Shown piece after piece: positions 43,693 to 55,137 of a DNA stretch of 64,000 nucleotides. A program made the translations under genes and the position numbers. This stretch comes from Adiantum capillus-veneris. Taxonomy: Eukaryota > Streptophyta > Polypodiopsida > Polypodiales > Pteridaceae. Within the stretch, counting starts at the first letter, position 1, and each line of letters begins with the position of its first letter. The stretch lies in NCBI GenBank assembly GCA_014529385.2, contig CM043953.1:63752372-63816371 (forward strand). Reading direction: 5' to 3'. Under the pieces are notes generated by a model. That model searched no databases. It was not told where the DNA came from and worked only from the letters and a program-made list of their open reading frames with translations.

Positions 43693-44397
43693 TTTTTTGA
43701 GGTATTCTCACTTGATGAAAGTAGAGGAACTCCACCTCCTTCTCCAAGCTTGTTGAGAAGTGAGAGCCTACACCACACTCTTGGCTATGGAATGCAAATC
43801 CAACCAAGAGCAATGCTTCAATGCTTAAGCTTGCCATCTTCTCCATCTTCATTTTACTATGCTATTATGTATGCTAGCAACAAGAGTGATGATAAGTGAG
43901 GAACTATTTCTTTCTCCTATGGGATGTTTCTTCTTCCTCTTCCGTACCCTCATTCCTCGCTAGCTCCCTCCACCTTCGAAGATGTTTGAGGCCTTGGGAC
44001 TGAGGCTTGGGATAGTTAATGCTCTCTACAAAGTTTATGTTATGCTCGTGATGCATGAAGCTTTCCATCTTCATTGCATCACCTAGGTCACAAGGAACAC
44101 AAAGATTGTGTTGTACCAAGTCTCCCTTGATGGGAGAAACTATAACACAAATGCCTATTGGAGGGGGGACCGAGGGGGGACCGGCTCTGTATGAATCCGG
44201 TCCTCAATTGTTGTCATATTGTCTAAACTCTCTCTCTTGCAAAAGTATTATTCATGCCAAGTTAACTGAGTACCATGTTTATGTTTCTACCATAAATTAA
44301 GTTCACCTGCTATGCTCACAAAGTAATCTCACAAAAGTGCTTTATCTAATTTCATAATACCGCTACTTTCAAAGTTCATAGGCCATTTCCATTACAT
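43432..44397 (+). other. Possible Gyp-D 5' LTR region
   Basis: No coding frame I would support. It holds an AC microsatellite (43645-43690) and ends with TTACA directly before a gypsy primer site, so its right part should be the Gyp-D 5' LTR. The LTR start could not be placed because no second copy is in the window. Confidence 0.45.
43645..43690. repeat. AC microsatellite
   Basis: 46 bases of perfect CA repeat preceded by a G-rich stretch (GGGGGGG at 43631). Confidence 0.97.
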
Positions 44398-44409
44398 TGG
44401 TATCAGGGC
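44398..44409 (+). other. Gyp-D primer binding site
   Basis: TGGTATCAGGGC, close to the initiator-Met complement TGGTATCAGAGC with one difference; typical for chromovirus-type gypsy elements. Confidence 0.75.
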
Positions 44410-44808
44410 ATTTGGTTTCTCTTTTCTTGCTTAAGAAGAGAGGTCCTTAAGTAGCCTATTAATGGGTGGTTTTGTTAATTATATTAGGGTAAGTGGGACT
44501 GGGATCTATTATCGATTTTGTTGAGCCCACTATGTGGTATGGTGCACACCTCGGGAGCTTTGGTCTTAATAATGGACTCTTTTTAGACTTGCCTACAGAT
44601 TTACCATTATTGAGCCATAAGAAGTCCAAAATGAGCTATCCCTCGGCAACTCTGCTATGTTAGACCCACTCCACTACTCTCTATAATTAACCAATCCGAG
44701 CCGTGGGTGTAGATACTTAAGTGCCTATTTTCAAAGGCTAAGAGGAGTAGCAACTAAGGGTTTGAATTATCAAACCTTGCACTAAGTAAACACATAAGTT
44801 TAGTCAAT

Positions 44809-46498
44809 GTGGCTGACAATAATCAAGAGAGTAGAATGAACATTGATAACTTTGATTTTGCACATGAAGGTGCTAATGATGATGCCCCCATGTTTGTTAA
44901 TTACCTTGTTACTAGGTTGCAACAAGCTATGGGCAACCTTGCTTTGCAAGCCGAAGTTCCTCAACAACTTCGTGCTTATGGGATTTCCTTTACTCTTCAA
45001 GAGGAGAGAGAGCTTAGGAGGCCTCTTGATGAGACCCCCAAAAGAAGGCTCTCTCCCATACGAGAGGAGGAATCCAAAGAACAAGAAAGTAATGAATCCC
45101 TAAGATCCTCCAAAGATGTGGCTCCACCAAGACGGCGAACTAAACGATCTCCATTCCTCCCAAGAGGAAACGGTTAACCTATAGTCCTTCTCCTTGTCAC
45201 TCCGAAAGGGAAGAGAGGAAACAAAGGAAGAAAAGGGCAAGAAATAGGTCACCCTCTTCTCCTTCTTCTTCACCGTCCTCTTCCGATGAAAGCTATGGCT
45301 ATTCTCCTAGAGAATACAAGAGGGGAGGACATCGCAAATCTTACCCTACATGGCGAAGGTCACAAAAGCTCAAGAAGTTCAAAGAGGGAGGAAAGAGTAT
45401 CTCTTTTCTCATCTATGATGGCACCTTTGGTGCTACCAACAAAGTATTGGCCTTCATCCAACAATTTGATGCGGCCTTTGGAAATGAGGGCTTCAGGAGT
45501 CCTCCAAGCTACGCCATGTAACTATGCACTTCCAAAAATCGGCTCATCAATGGTGGGCTAGCCTTCATGGCAACGACGAAGCCCCAAAGACATGGAAAAC
45601 TCTACAAGTTTCCATCATGAAGCAATTCCTTGCAAGCGATGCAAAGGACATAGTGCTCACCGAATGGCGGAGTTTGAGGGTTCTCTCTCATGAGCCTATC
45701 CACAAATATGTGGACAAGTTTTGGAATTTACATCTCAAGGCTAATGTCTTTCAAAAGATAGACTTCACCGAGCAAAAGCAACAATTCTGTGCGGGACTAC
45801 TTGAAGAGATGGCCGAGTATGTCAACTCTCAACGGCTTGGTTCTATCACCGAAGTAATCCACCAGACCATGGTTGCTTCTTGCATCAATTTCCAACAACG
45901 GGCTAGATGGAATGTCAAACCCATGGAAAATAAAGACAAAAGTGATGCAAAGGGAAAAACTAATGCCCAAAATTCTTCTCAAGGCCATTCCAACAACAAC
46001 AACAACAATCGGTCCAAGGAGAAAGGAGTTTATAAAGGTAAAAATAAACTCTCTCCTAAAGAGCTTGAAACGTTTTGCAAGGATCACAAATGTTTTAAGT
46101 GTGGGGAGCAAGGACATGGTTATTATTCTTGCCCCAAAAGAAATGCTCGCAATGAGACTCCTAGAGATTCCACTATCGAAGCTCCAAAAGAGGATGCTCA
46201 TTGCAAAGGATCACCTCTCTCCTATGCTTGGGGAAAGGTAATTGAGCATGATGCCTTCATCTTGTTTGACCATGTCTCTACTCACAACTTCATATCAATG
46301 GAGTTAGCCACCAAGTTGGGAATTCAGGCTTTCGAGATGGGAGATGCTGTAACTGCTAATGCCGCTTTCAAGGGACAACAAGACTCCTTTACTTCCTTGA
46401 TTGGGAAGTTGAAGCTTCATGTCCAAAGCTATGTCGACAAAGAAGACTTCTTTATCTCTCCTCTCCAACATGAGGATGCTATCCTAGGGGCACCATGA
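44809..46498 (+). pseudogene. Gyp-D gag with knuckle and degenerate protease
   Basis: Start MADNNQESRMNID at 44809. An R/S/P-rich segment follows (frameshift about 45178), then the Retrotrans_gag domain: YDGTFGATNKVLAFIQQFDAAF, SAHQWWASLHGNDEAPKTW, FLASDAKDIVLTEWRSLR (frameshift about 45520). One CCHC knuckle, CFKCGEQGHGYYSC (46092-46133). The protease region reads LFDHVSTHNFISMELATKLG where relatives have a D-S/T-G-A-T-H-N-F-I block, so the catalytic Gly is lost. Ends at a stop at 46498. Confidence 0.85.
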
Positions 46499-46570
46499 TT
46501 CAACTACATGGCTGCCAACATGAAGTTCCCTGAAAGGAGAATCTACTTCATCTAGTACAGGGGAAAGAAT

Positions 46571-47598
46571 ATGTATATAGATGCTAATGAGTCTGCTCAT
46601 ACTATACCACTTGTAAATCCTCTTGCTCTTGATAAATCAATGAAGAGCTCAGTTTCTGCGTACATGATTTTTGTCAAAGAGTCCCTAAAAGGTCCTAATG
46701 TTTCATCAAAGGGGAATGGTACGAATCAAGAAGAGTTAGACTTATCTAACTTTCTAAAAGGATTCCAATATGTGTTCATTGATGATATCCCTATAGACTT
46801 ACCTCCAAAAGGAGGGGATGATGACCATCAAATTAAGCTCTTATCAGGAAGCTCACCGCCTAACAAACCTCCTTATTGGGTTTCCCAAGCTCAATAAGAG
46901 GAGATCTTGAGGCAAGTACATAATTGTTAGACAAAGAGATGGTGAGGCCTAGCTCCTCTCCCTTTTGTTCTCTAGTCCTTTTAGTGCAAAAGAAAGATGG
47001 TACATACCGCATGTGTGTGGACTATCGCACACTAAGCCATATCACTATCAAAAATAGATTTCTTGTACCTCGGGTAGAAGATTTGTTTGATAAGCTACAA
47101 GGCTCTACCTACTTCAGTAGGATTGACATTAAAAGTGGCTACCATCAAATAAGGATAGTGAATGAAGATATCCTAAAGACCGTGTTTTGTACAACGTTTG
47201 GCCTTTATGAATATCTAGTCATGCCTTTTGACTTGACTAATGCACCAGCTACATTCAATCAATTAATGTAGAATATTTTTAGACCCTACTGAAAATTCAC
47301 TAGAGTGTTCTTTGATGATATCATCATCTACTCCAAGTCCTTGGAGGAACACAAGCAACATCTCCAAGCATTGAGGGAGAACAAGCTTTTTCTCAAGCAA
47401 AGAAAAGAAAAATTTTCCTTCAACAGATTCAATACTTAGGTCATATTATCTCTCAAGATGGTATCCGTATGGATCCATCAAAGTTGGAGGTAATAAAAGC
47501 ATGGCCTAATCCAAGGAATCTACATGAGCTAAGAAGCTTTATCGGTATGTGTGCATACTATAGATGCTTCATAACAAAATTCTCTCAAATAGCAGGAT
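46571..47598 (+). pseudogene. Gyp-D reverse transcriptase
   Basis: 46571-46897 is the protease-RT linker (DIPIDLPPKGG and similar). RT: VRPSSSPFCSLVLLVQKKDGTYRMCVDYRTLS, FSRIDIKSGYHQIRI, TTFGLYEYLVMPFDLTNAPATF, then after stops near 47270 and 47292 the catalytic VFFDDIIIYSK, and thumb/connection WPNPRNLHELRSFIGMCAYYRCFI. Cut at 47598 by the Gyp-E LTR in FSQIAG. FFDD is the form usual in chromoviruses. Confidence 0.9.
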
Positions 47599-47842
47599 TG
47601 TGCGCTTTTGTCGCACGTGTCAATGCAAGTGACTTTCCGTACACTGTGTGCGAGCCACAAATGGCTGCAAGTACATAACCAGACTAATCTAGCAAGTTCA
47701 AGAGATCAAGGGTGTGTCACTCACCACCCTATGCTAGCCTTCATGGAGGATTCCTCGCCGTGATGAAGAGGGAGCTACCGCCATGCCGTGCTCACCGCCT
47801 CGCCGCTGTCGTGCCGTTGCAGTGCTCGATCACACACACACA

Positions 47843-47907
<65 letters not shown>

Positions 47908-48159
47908 GGAGATGAAGAAGAAGATGGAGATGGAGCAAGAGCTCTCTTTAATTGCACACATGAGAGAATGAGTTATTTTTAGGTTTAGGTGACTTTTATA
48001 TGAGCTCGCCCATTCACACTTGGACGCCCATGCTAAGCCAAATAAACCTTGAATGTTCCAATTAGAGTGCGCCTCTCATCGGCGATCACTCTTACCCTTT
48101 TCCTATTGGACCGACAAGCCCGGCCCATTACTACTAGAAGTGGATGCTGGTGGTTAACA
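47599..48159 (-). repeat. Gyp-E 3' LTR
   Basis: 561 bases with a compound microsatellite (CA, CT, CA at 47831-47906). The polypurine tract AGGAAGGAGGGCA (48160-48172, minus strand) precedes it. Confidence 0.9.
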
Positions 48160-49763
48160 TGCCCTCCTTCCTGATGTAGATTTCGTCCTCGGAATATAAG
48201 AGTGCAGCATCGGGATCCATGATAGGAGTACCTGTAGAGCAGAAGAAAAACAACATTGTGAAAGCTCAAAGGCAGCATGGGCAGGCATGCAATAAGTGAG
48301 ATGCAGACATGATATTCTAGGAAATGCAAAATTTTTTAATGAATTGTAACATTGCCAACTAGAACAAGAGTAGTACCTGAATGAAATGCGATTGAGTTAA
48401 GGTCTATTAGGTTGACTCTAAGAGAAGTACACAAGAGCTAGGGCTAAAGTAAGTACTAGATTGACTAACATTAATTAAAAAATGTTGACTAAAGAATAGC
48501 TAACCCTAGGAATGCTCGTATGGATCTAAAGACTCGTAAGCTTGTCACTTATACCACTTAAGTGTGATCAACATAAAATACAAGGAAGTTTGTGCTATTT
48601 GCTTTCTCTTCTGTTTTTTCTTTTTTCCTTTTTCCCTTTTTTCTTGTTTCCTTTTTTGTTGTTGTCATAGTTGCTACAAGTAGCTGGAGAACTCGAGGTC
48701 TCAAATACCACCAGCAGCTGGGATACTCGAGGTCTCAAATACCAGCTTGAGCATAAACTAGCCGGGAGACTCAAGGTCTCAAATACCAGCTTAACACATG
48801 GACTTCCACAACACAACTCACACTTAGGTGAAATAAGCTAGAGAGAACTATATCCTCATAGCCTAAAACATTACTAAAGTCACTACAATTAATAGACTAT
48901 TTAGGAATTAAAGTTAGCAATTAAGTGGCCTAGTTTAGCCTAAGGTCCTGATACCTACTTAAAGCCAACTAATAGACCAAACTCAAAGAGAAGAACAAGG
49001 TACTAGAAGTTTTAAAAAATTATAGCATCCAAATTGGCAATGTCACAACTTCATAAATTTTATACATTGTTAGAAACTCAAATGACAAGATGCAAACATG
49101 TAACTGTGGAAAGCATAGATAAAAGGAAGTAGTATACCTGATATAATGGAGAACATCCATTGTAACATGTAAACATCCATTGTCAATGTCCTTGGAAGGC
49201 ATCATTATGTAGTCACAAACTGCACAATAGTCACCACCAAACATCCACCTTCCAGAGGCACATTAATGGGAAAAAAGCACTTTGCTAATCACTAAACTCT
49301 AAAATTGAAACACTCCTATCGTACTAATCCTACCTACCCTTCATCACTCGAATGATGAGGATCAAAGGTGTTTGATGACATAGGTTTCTATTTCAGTGTA
49401 CCGGATGTGACATGTGTAGGTATGGGTCAATGATTTTGACTAGTATTGTGCACACTTGTTTGCTAATTGCTCTTGCTCTTTACTTAAAAAGAAAAACTAG
49501 GCTGGTTAGCTACTATATATCTATATATATACAATCCCTAAAATTGAAAAGCTCAAGGGTCAGGGAAAGAAGGGTAAGAGGGAAATAATTCAATAGGCTA
49601 ACGTGAATGAAGACTCCCCCCTTCCTTGGGTAGAGCATACTTTAAAAGGATGTCATCACCTTTTGAACTGGTTATTCCTATTGGTAATAGGTGAGGATTT
49701 TAGCCAATAGTTCTCTATTACCTTGGGTGTCTCATCGAGTTGCAAGGGTGGTAAGGTACTCTC
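48160..49763 (-). other. Gyp-E 3' untranslated region
   Basis: No supportable coding frame. Around 48675-48795 the phrase GAGACTC-AGGTCTCAAATACCAGC is repeated about three times at roughly 45-60 base intervals. Nothing else recognised. The 3' ORF of the Tat elements is absent. Confidence 0.55.
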
Positions 49764-51720
49764 TCATGAACGAACTTGAAGTAGTGCGTCAGATAATAAT
49801 TGAACAATGGGAGGTATCAAATCTTTTGTAGCTTCATGGAGGCTGCCTATGGTAGGTGGAGGTTGTGTAGAAGCTTTTACCTCTATGGATGCATTACATG
49901 AGGAGCTAGAAGCTTCATAGAAATTCCCCTTTCTTGAGCTAAGCCGAATAGATTGCTTTTGCCTTGGAATCCAAACTAGCTCTGGAATAGGTGTGTAGCA
50001 TTCTGTGATCTTTCCCTTCCCACGGTCTTCCATCGGCTTTGGAATCACAAGGTTTGACTCACATGGTTTCGTAGTGAATATGGAAGGACACGATTTACGT
50101 TTAGGTACCCAAATTCTATCATTTCCATCATAGTAGCCTTGGGCCTCTAGCCTTGGGCCTCAAATAGTTGTTTGGGAGTCCAACATGATTTGGTTTTCAC
50201 CTTCTTAACCTGAGTGGACGCCTTCCTTTGAGGTTTCATTTGTGAATTAACTTGAACCATAGGGGGGTCCGATAACGATACCTTGGGGCCCATTGATATG
50301 TACCCTTGGTCAGATCACGTGGAGCCTTTGATGTAGCACTGTCTTTTGTAGCCATGGAAGTTGAAGCTTTAGAGGGTTGTGCTACTGGCAAGGATGTTGT
50401 GACTTTTTGGATTGGCAATATTTTGTTGTTTTTTGTCTTATGAAGAGGTGAGATTTCAGGCGTTATTCCTTGAGCTGTAGGGCCATGAGTTGGTTTCTGT
50501 GTCGGGATACTCCCGGTCTCCCAATCAATATTACATTTGACTGCAAACATCCATTTGTGCCCCAGGATTATATTACCCTCCATAAACCAATAGACATGAC
50601 CAAAAAGCTTTGAATTACGCCTGGGGGATTCACCATGGAAAACTTACCGCACCACGTAAGTGCAGGGGAGGGTTTTTTTTATAAAAGTTACATAAGCGTA
50701 TAAGCTAGGGGCAGGCCCCCAATAATTTATCTCCCAAGCTTAAAAATAAGGGGGGGGGGGGGAGAAGAGGCGGAAACTGACTTGGGTTGATTACTTGTAA
50801 CGATTGGTCATCGGCGTGCACTAGAACTCGGATGAATTTTGGGAAAGTTTTTTATCACGTCACACATCAAATTTTGCATCATCAGGCCGGTTGCAGATAA
50901 GGCTGATTTGGAGTAGGTCAAGGATTGATTTACACCAGCTTTGGATGGGTCAAATTTGGACAAGTAGCCAGACTGCAGGTTGATCCGTCACATAGTTTGA
51001 AAGTCAAACTAAGACACATTGAGAGTACATCTAGTTATCAACAAAAGTGGTTCCTTAGTACATTGCCACTCACTATGCTACACACTCTTTGACTAATTTT
51101 ACTCAATTAGATCATGTGAGACCTAAATTTTATATGTAAGATAGGGGTATGATACTTTTCTTCATTGATTTTCATATAAGCGTAGAAAGGAGGGTCATAG
51201 TCCATAATATCAGTCGTATATAGGGGTTTTATCAAAGTTGTCCGCTTGCAGGTGGCGTCCTGTTTTGTATATAGAGTGAATCCCCCGGGGAACTATGGTT
51301 CCATTGTCATAAATAACAAGAGTGTGTAGGATTCCAAAAATAGTGGTCTTCTTCTTATTGACACCCTTGACTTGGATGGTGCTTGTGGATAGGGGTGGGT
51401 TTCCTAGCTGACACCAAACTCCATAGGATAACAAATTATGTTGATCTCTTGTATCCAATAATGCGTTATATAGTACTTTTCCATAGAGGCTATTTAGTTC
51501 AATTGGATATCATAGAGGTGGATTAGATTCCAATGAATCATCATCAGTGTCTTCAAAAAACGCTTTTATGATTCCCAGATTAACCTCTCGTTGGCCTTTA
51601 AGACGTTGTTGTCTTTCTCGAGCCTCAGCTCTTGCTTGGATCTTTTTCAGCTTTGCCTGTTTTTTGGCTACTTTCTTTTCATTTATTCTAGCACACACAT
51701 TTGCTCGATATTGTCGCCTC
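49764..51720 (-). pseudogene. Gyp-E second retropepsin-like module (PR2)
   Basis: From about 51720: a basic helical lead-in (ARERQQRLKGQREVN) and DTDDDSLES, then after a stop YNALLDTRDQHNLLSYGVWCQLG (51458 region), where DTG has become DTR. Downstream NIILGHKWMFAVKCNIDW (50583) matches ILGIPWM-type sequence of the Tat PR2. A disordered P/S/T/K part with WVPK and WIPRQK motifs follows to 49764. The lead-in, protease and WVPK tail parallel the Tat-A PR2 in order, so this is the same module. Several stops; not functional. Confidence 0.6.
50748..50762. repeat. Poly-G run in Gyp-E
   Basis: About 14 G between the two halves of the PR2 module. Non-coding in this copy. Confidence 0.85.
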
Positions 51721-52058
51721 TTATATCTCTTACTCTTCTTGTCTAATTTTTGGTTACGGCCGATCTCTAGTGAAGAGTGACTAGATGAATCGCTACTTGT
51801 GTCTTCTGCTCCCTTGGATAAATTCTCATCTAGGGTACCACTGGGCCCTGAATGGTTTGTACCCACATTTGCACTAAGATTTAACTCAGATTCTTCGTCC
51901 TCAGAGTCAATTTCAATTGATGATTCTGACCCCAAATCGTGTGGGCTATAGTCTTGTGAGACGTTACTGGTTCCAATGTCAGTCAAACTTTCATCTTGTA
52001 GGTCATCATAAGCTATATGCATTGCTTCTAGCATATTTAAGGGTAAGAGTGGTGGCAT
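51510..52058 (-). pseudogene. Gyp-E post-protease linker
   Basis: 182-residue frame: acidic S/D/E-rich (SESSIEIDSEDEESELN) and then basic (KLDKKSKRYKRRQYRANV), like the linker after the Tat-A protease (RRQKWYRRKRETK). In Tat-A the RT would follow; here the PR2 lead-in follows directly. No domain recognised. Confidence 0.55.
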
Positions 52059-52340
52059 TTCATCCCCCTCAGGTCTTACCTAGGTTGTTTCCCTATTTCC
52101 CCAAGTGTCTATAGTTGCTGCTAGGTGGACCCAATCCACATTTTCCGACTCAGTCATCCCAGGTAGTACATCCATATAAGGAGAATCTTCCCCAACATCA
52201 GTGTCCACTTTACATGTGTTACAATACTGCAATGGGACCGAGTGAACTGTGGTGTCAGATCTTGATCAAATTATAAACCTGTTTCCTAGAGGATGTGCTC
52301 GACCAGTTACAAGATCCACTCGAATGACAGAATCTTGGAA

Positions 52341-52720
52341 CTACAAGTAGACATGGTTTTTAGACCAGTCATGCACCATTTTTTCTTCCCTTATGAAAGG
52401 ACGTCCTAAGATAATCTCAGATGCCATAGTGTGCTTGGAATCCATAACAATGAAGGTATTTCTTATTTCATGTCCAAAGTTCTTGATCTTGAGATCTTCT
52501 AGCGTCCCAATAGGTTTAACAATAGACCCATTGGCCATCTTTAAAACTATGGTTGTGGTCCCAAGGTGAGGTCTTCCCATAGTTTCCCATCAATTTTTAG
52601 TCACAATGCTAACCCCAATGTCACCATCAAGGATTCCCTTCACAATTAATCCTTGCTAGTGATTGGTATGGCTGCATTGGATTCATCTCCCTCAAAGTAT
52701 TGTCCCAACTTGTTAACAGG
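52341..52720 (-). pseudogene. Gyp-E protease (PR1)
   Basis: Translation gives LGQYFEGDESNAA, then GILDGDIGVSIVTKN, stop, WETMGRPHLG, and an open part GTLEDLKIKNFGHEIRNTFIVMDSKHTMASEIILGRPFIREEKMVHDW. It lines up with the Tat-A PR1 (AILDSGVGIAIATKAVWESWGQ; EIVLGRPFMRQ). The catalytic DSG is changed to DGD and a stop follows. Confidence 0.75.
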
Positions 52721-52912
52721 TATTTCTACAACAAGGTTCTCATTTAGGTTGGGTTATGGATCTAAGTGTTCCTCCTCTATTGGCATTTCCCTAGCTCCAT
52801 CCATCTATGAAAATTGTGGGAGCCCGACCTTCAGTTCTCCATTGAGGAAAGCTCGAAGAGCTAAGAATAACTCAGGGTCTTCATATAGTTTGGACATGAT
52901 GGTGGTTCTAAC

Positions 52913-54487
52913 TTATGAAGCCATGAAATCCATCAATTTGGCAATATTTAACGGCACCTTTTGGGCTTCAGTCCCTTGACGTGGGGAAGATGGGATCTCC
53001 ATTTCTTTGATAGGGTCACGTAGTCCCTTTGTAAACATTCTTTCCAACAAGAAGTGAGTATGCCCACTTTCCCATGACTTTAAGTCACTTTCTTCTTGGA
53101 TGACACTAGGTATGACGAGGGGTTTATGAACTTTCCGTGGTTGTTGTTGCACAGGGAACATTGTGTCTGTAATTTGGATCTGCCTAGGTGCTAGCTCTAG
53201 ATTCCTTTGGGTATCTTCTACCAAACTCCTTAATTGCTTGACCCGCTCGATCTCCTCTGTAGGGTTTGGATAAGTTCCTATCTTCTTCTTGGATCCTGGC
53301 CCTTGTGGCTCATGACAATCTTCCTTGTTGGTTTCTTTCTTAGTGGTCATTTTGGTCTCCATGGTTTCACCTGAATCAAAATCCTCTTCAGTGTCGTTCA
53401 TATTTACGGGGTTGTCACACCAGTCCCTATGTTGGTCTTTGAACTGGGGTCTGACTTCACTGTTTTTTGCGATCTCTTCCTTCGTGTTTTGTTCTTCTTT
53501 TGAGATTTTGAAATTGATGCCGTGTCTCTTTCCTCAAGAATATAATTTTGTTTTTGGAGCATCAATCTTGTGAGTACGTTTACTGGTACCACATGTATAC
53601 TTTGTGATGGCTCCTCGGTAACCTCTATCAAGTTTAATGGCATGATCTTCGGCGCATTTGGATTATTTGGACATTGGGCAATCAAATGATCTATGCCACA
53701 TTGATTACACATGAGTATCAGCATTGTAGACGTTCTCGCTTGATTGGTTTGATTAGTGTGGTGTTCTTTTGTAGCCTAATAGGACACTCGGCCACAAATG
53801 TGGACCTCCACACTCATAGCATTGAAGAGGTGGTCTCTTGGCAGTGTAGTTGATATTTTGGCCTCTTGCAGCAAGAGCAGCTACTTGATAGACAGGTTTG
53901 ACTTGTCCCCAATAATCCTCCATGTAGTATTGTGGACTTTCTTCAAGCGCATCAATTCCATAGGCAATATTGGGGTCTATATCTTCCTCACAGCCTTCCA
54001 AACAAGCAATAGATGACTCACAACCCACTTGATTCACAAAAGTGATTCTCGGATGTGGTGGTTGCGGTCCTAGCATTGGAGGTGGTAAGGGTGTTGTTTG
54101 AACAACATTTTGGGCCCTAGGGACCATGCGTTGTGATGTTTGTTCAAGAGGTGGGGCTGGCATCAATGCAGAGAGTCGAGGTGTGTATGTCCAAGCTAAG
54201 GTTAGTCTATTGGCCATCGCTCACTTAAATACTATGCAATCCTTAGCTTGATGACCATACCTCCCACACGCATTGCAATTCCCATTGAATTTCACTCTAA
54301 AAGTAGGGCATTCTTTGGTACTATGCAGACCATAGTATATTGAGCACCATTGTTGCTCCCTTCTTGGATACATATGATTGTTTTGTGGAGCACGATTGTT
54401 TCTAAGAGTCTCTTGAATAGCCTTGGTGTGATCTGCTAAAGTCATCTCAGATATCTTTGTCTCCTTAGCAATAGGCTTTAGGGTCAT
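52913..54487 (-). pseudogene. Gyp-E nucleocapsid and gag-protease linker
   Basis: Knuckle-like motifs in order: CSIYYGLHSTKEC, CNACGRYGHQAKDC (both about 54360-54230), CYECGGPHLW (near 53785) and CNQCGIDHLIAQC (53712-53675). Between them lie P/Q-rich segments and after them a K/R/E-rich linker (53401-52913). Frames shift four times. The number of knuckles is high for a gypsy gag. Confidence 0.75.
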
Positions 54488-55137
54488 TGGATGATGCTCG
54501 ATGCTTGCCAGCTACTAGATTTAGGCTCAACAGACACTCTTTCTCCTTGAATCATTAAATTATCCTCCAATTGAATCGCATTGGTGGTGACTGCTTCCCA
54601 AGTGGTGATACCTCTGATGACTAGGCCATTGTAGATATCCTCATGTCGTAATCCCCTAATGAATCTATCAAGAAATTGATTATTATTGAAGCGCTCATTT
54701 GGATTATAATGAGAATTCAAATGCTTGAAGCGACTCATAAAGTCTCTCACCGACTCTCCTTCCTCTTGTTGGGCTTTTTGGAGCTGAGAGGCTACATCCC
54801 AAAGCATTCCCTCTTGTATGTATTCTTTCAAAGACAGTCTCCTAAGAGTAGGGTGAATCGTTTTTTCTTCCATCGTTAGGGTTCTATACGAATCCCCAAC
54901 CTTCCCACTTAAGGTTAGGCCTAAAGCATTACTCTGATGCAGGTCATTGTGATCTCCTAGAGAATCACATATTTGTTCAAACACTTCGATATGCTTTCGT
55001 ACATCCCCGTCTCCACTAAATTTTTGTGTGAGCTTGGCCATTTGTACTGCCTTACTTCTAGGCTCTCTATCAGGCGTGTTACGCATATTCTCAACAATAG
55101 ATCGACTAATAGCTTGAGCAAATGTTTGCCAAGTCAC
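54484..55137 (-). CDS. Gyp-E gag capsid domain
   Basis: 217-residue open frame: KLTQKFSGDGDVRKHIEVFEQICDSLG, LGLTLSGKVGDSYRTL, RRLSLKEYIQEGM, QLQKAQQEEGESVRDFMSRFKHLNS and FLDRFIRGLRHEDIYNGLV. This is the Retrotrans_gag pattern. It is nearly identical to Gyp-F 62735-63300. Start Met at 55137 is probably internal to a longer gag. Confidence 0.88.
   Translation of the reverse strand: MTWQTFAQAISRSIVENMRNTPDREPRSKAVQMAKLTQKFSGDGDVRKHIEVFEQICDSLGDHNDLHQSNALGLTLSGKVGDSYRTLTMEEKTIHPTLRRLSLKEYIQEGMLWDVASQLQKAQQEEGESVRDFMSRFKHLNSHYNPNERFNNNQFLDRFIRGLRHEDIYNGLVIRGITTWEAVTTNAIQLEDNLMIQGERVSVEPKSSSWQASSIIQ

Noticed and set aside
44809-47271. Gyp-D gag-pol as a host gene
   Set aside because: The gag, knuckle and RT motifs and the preceding primer site identify it as a gypsy retroelement.
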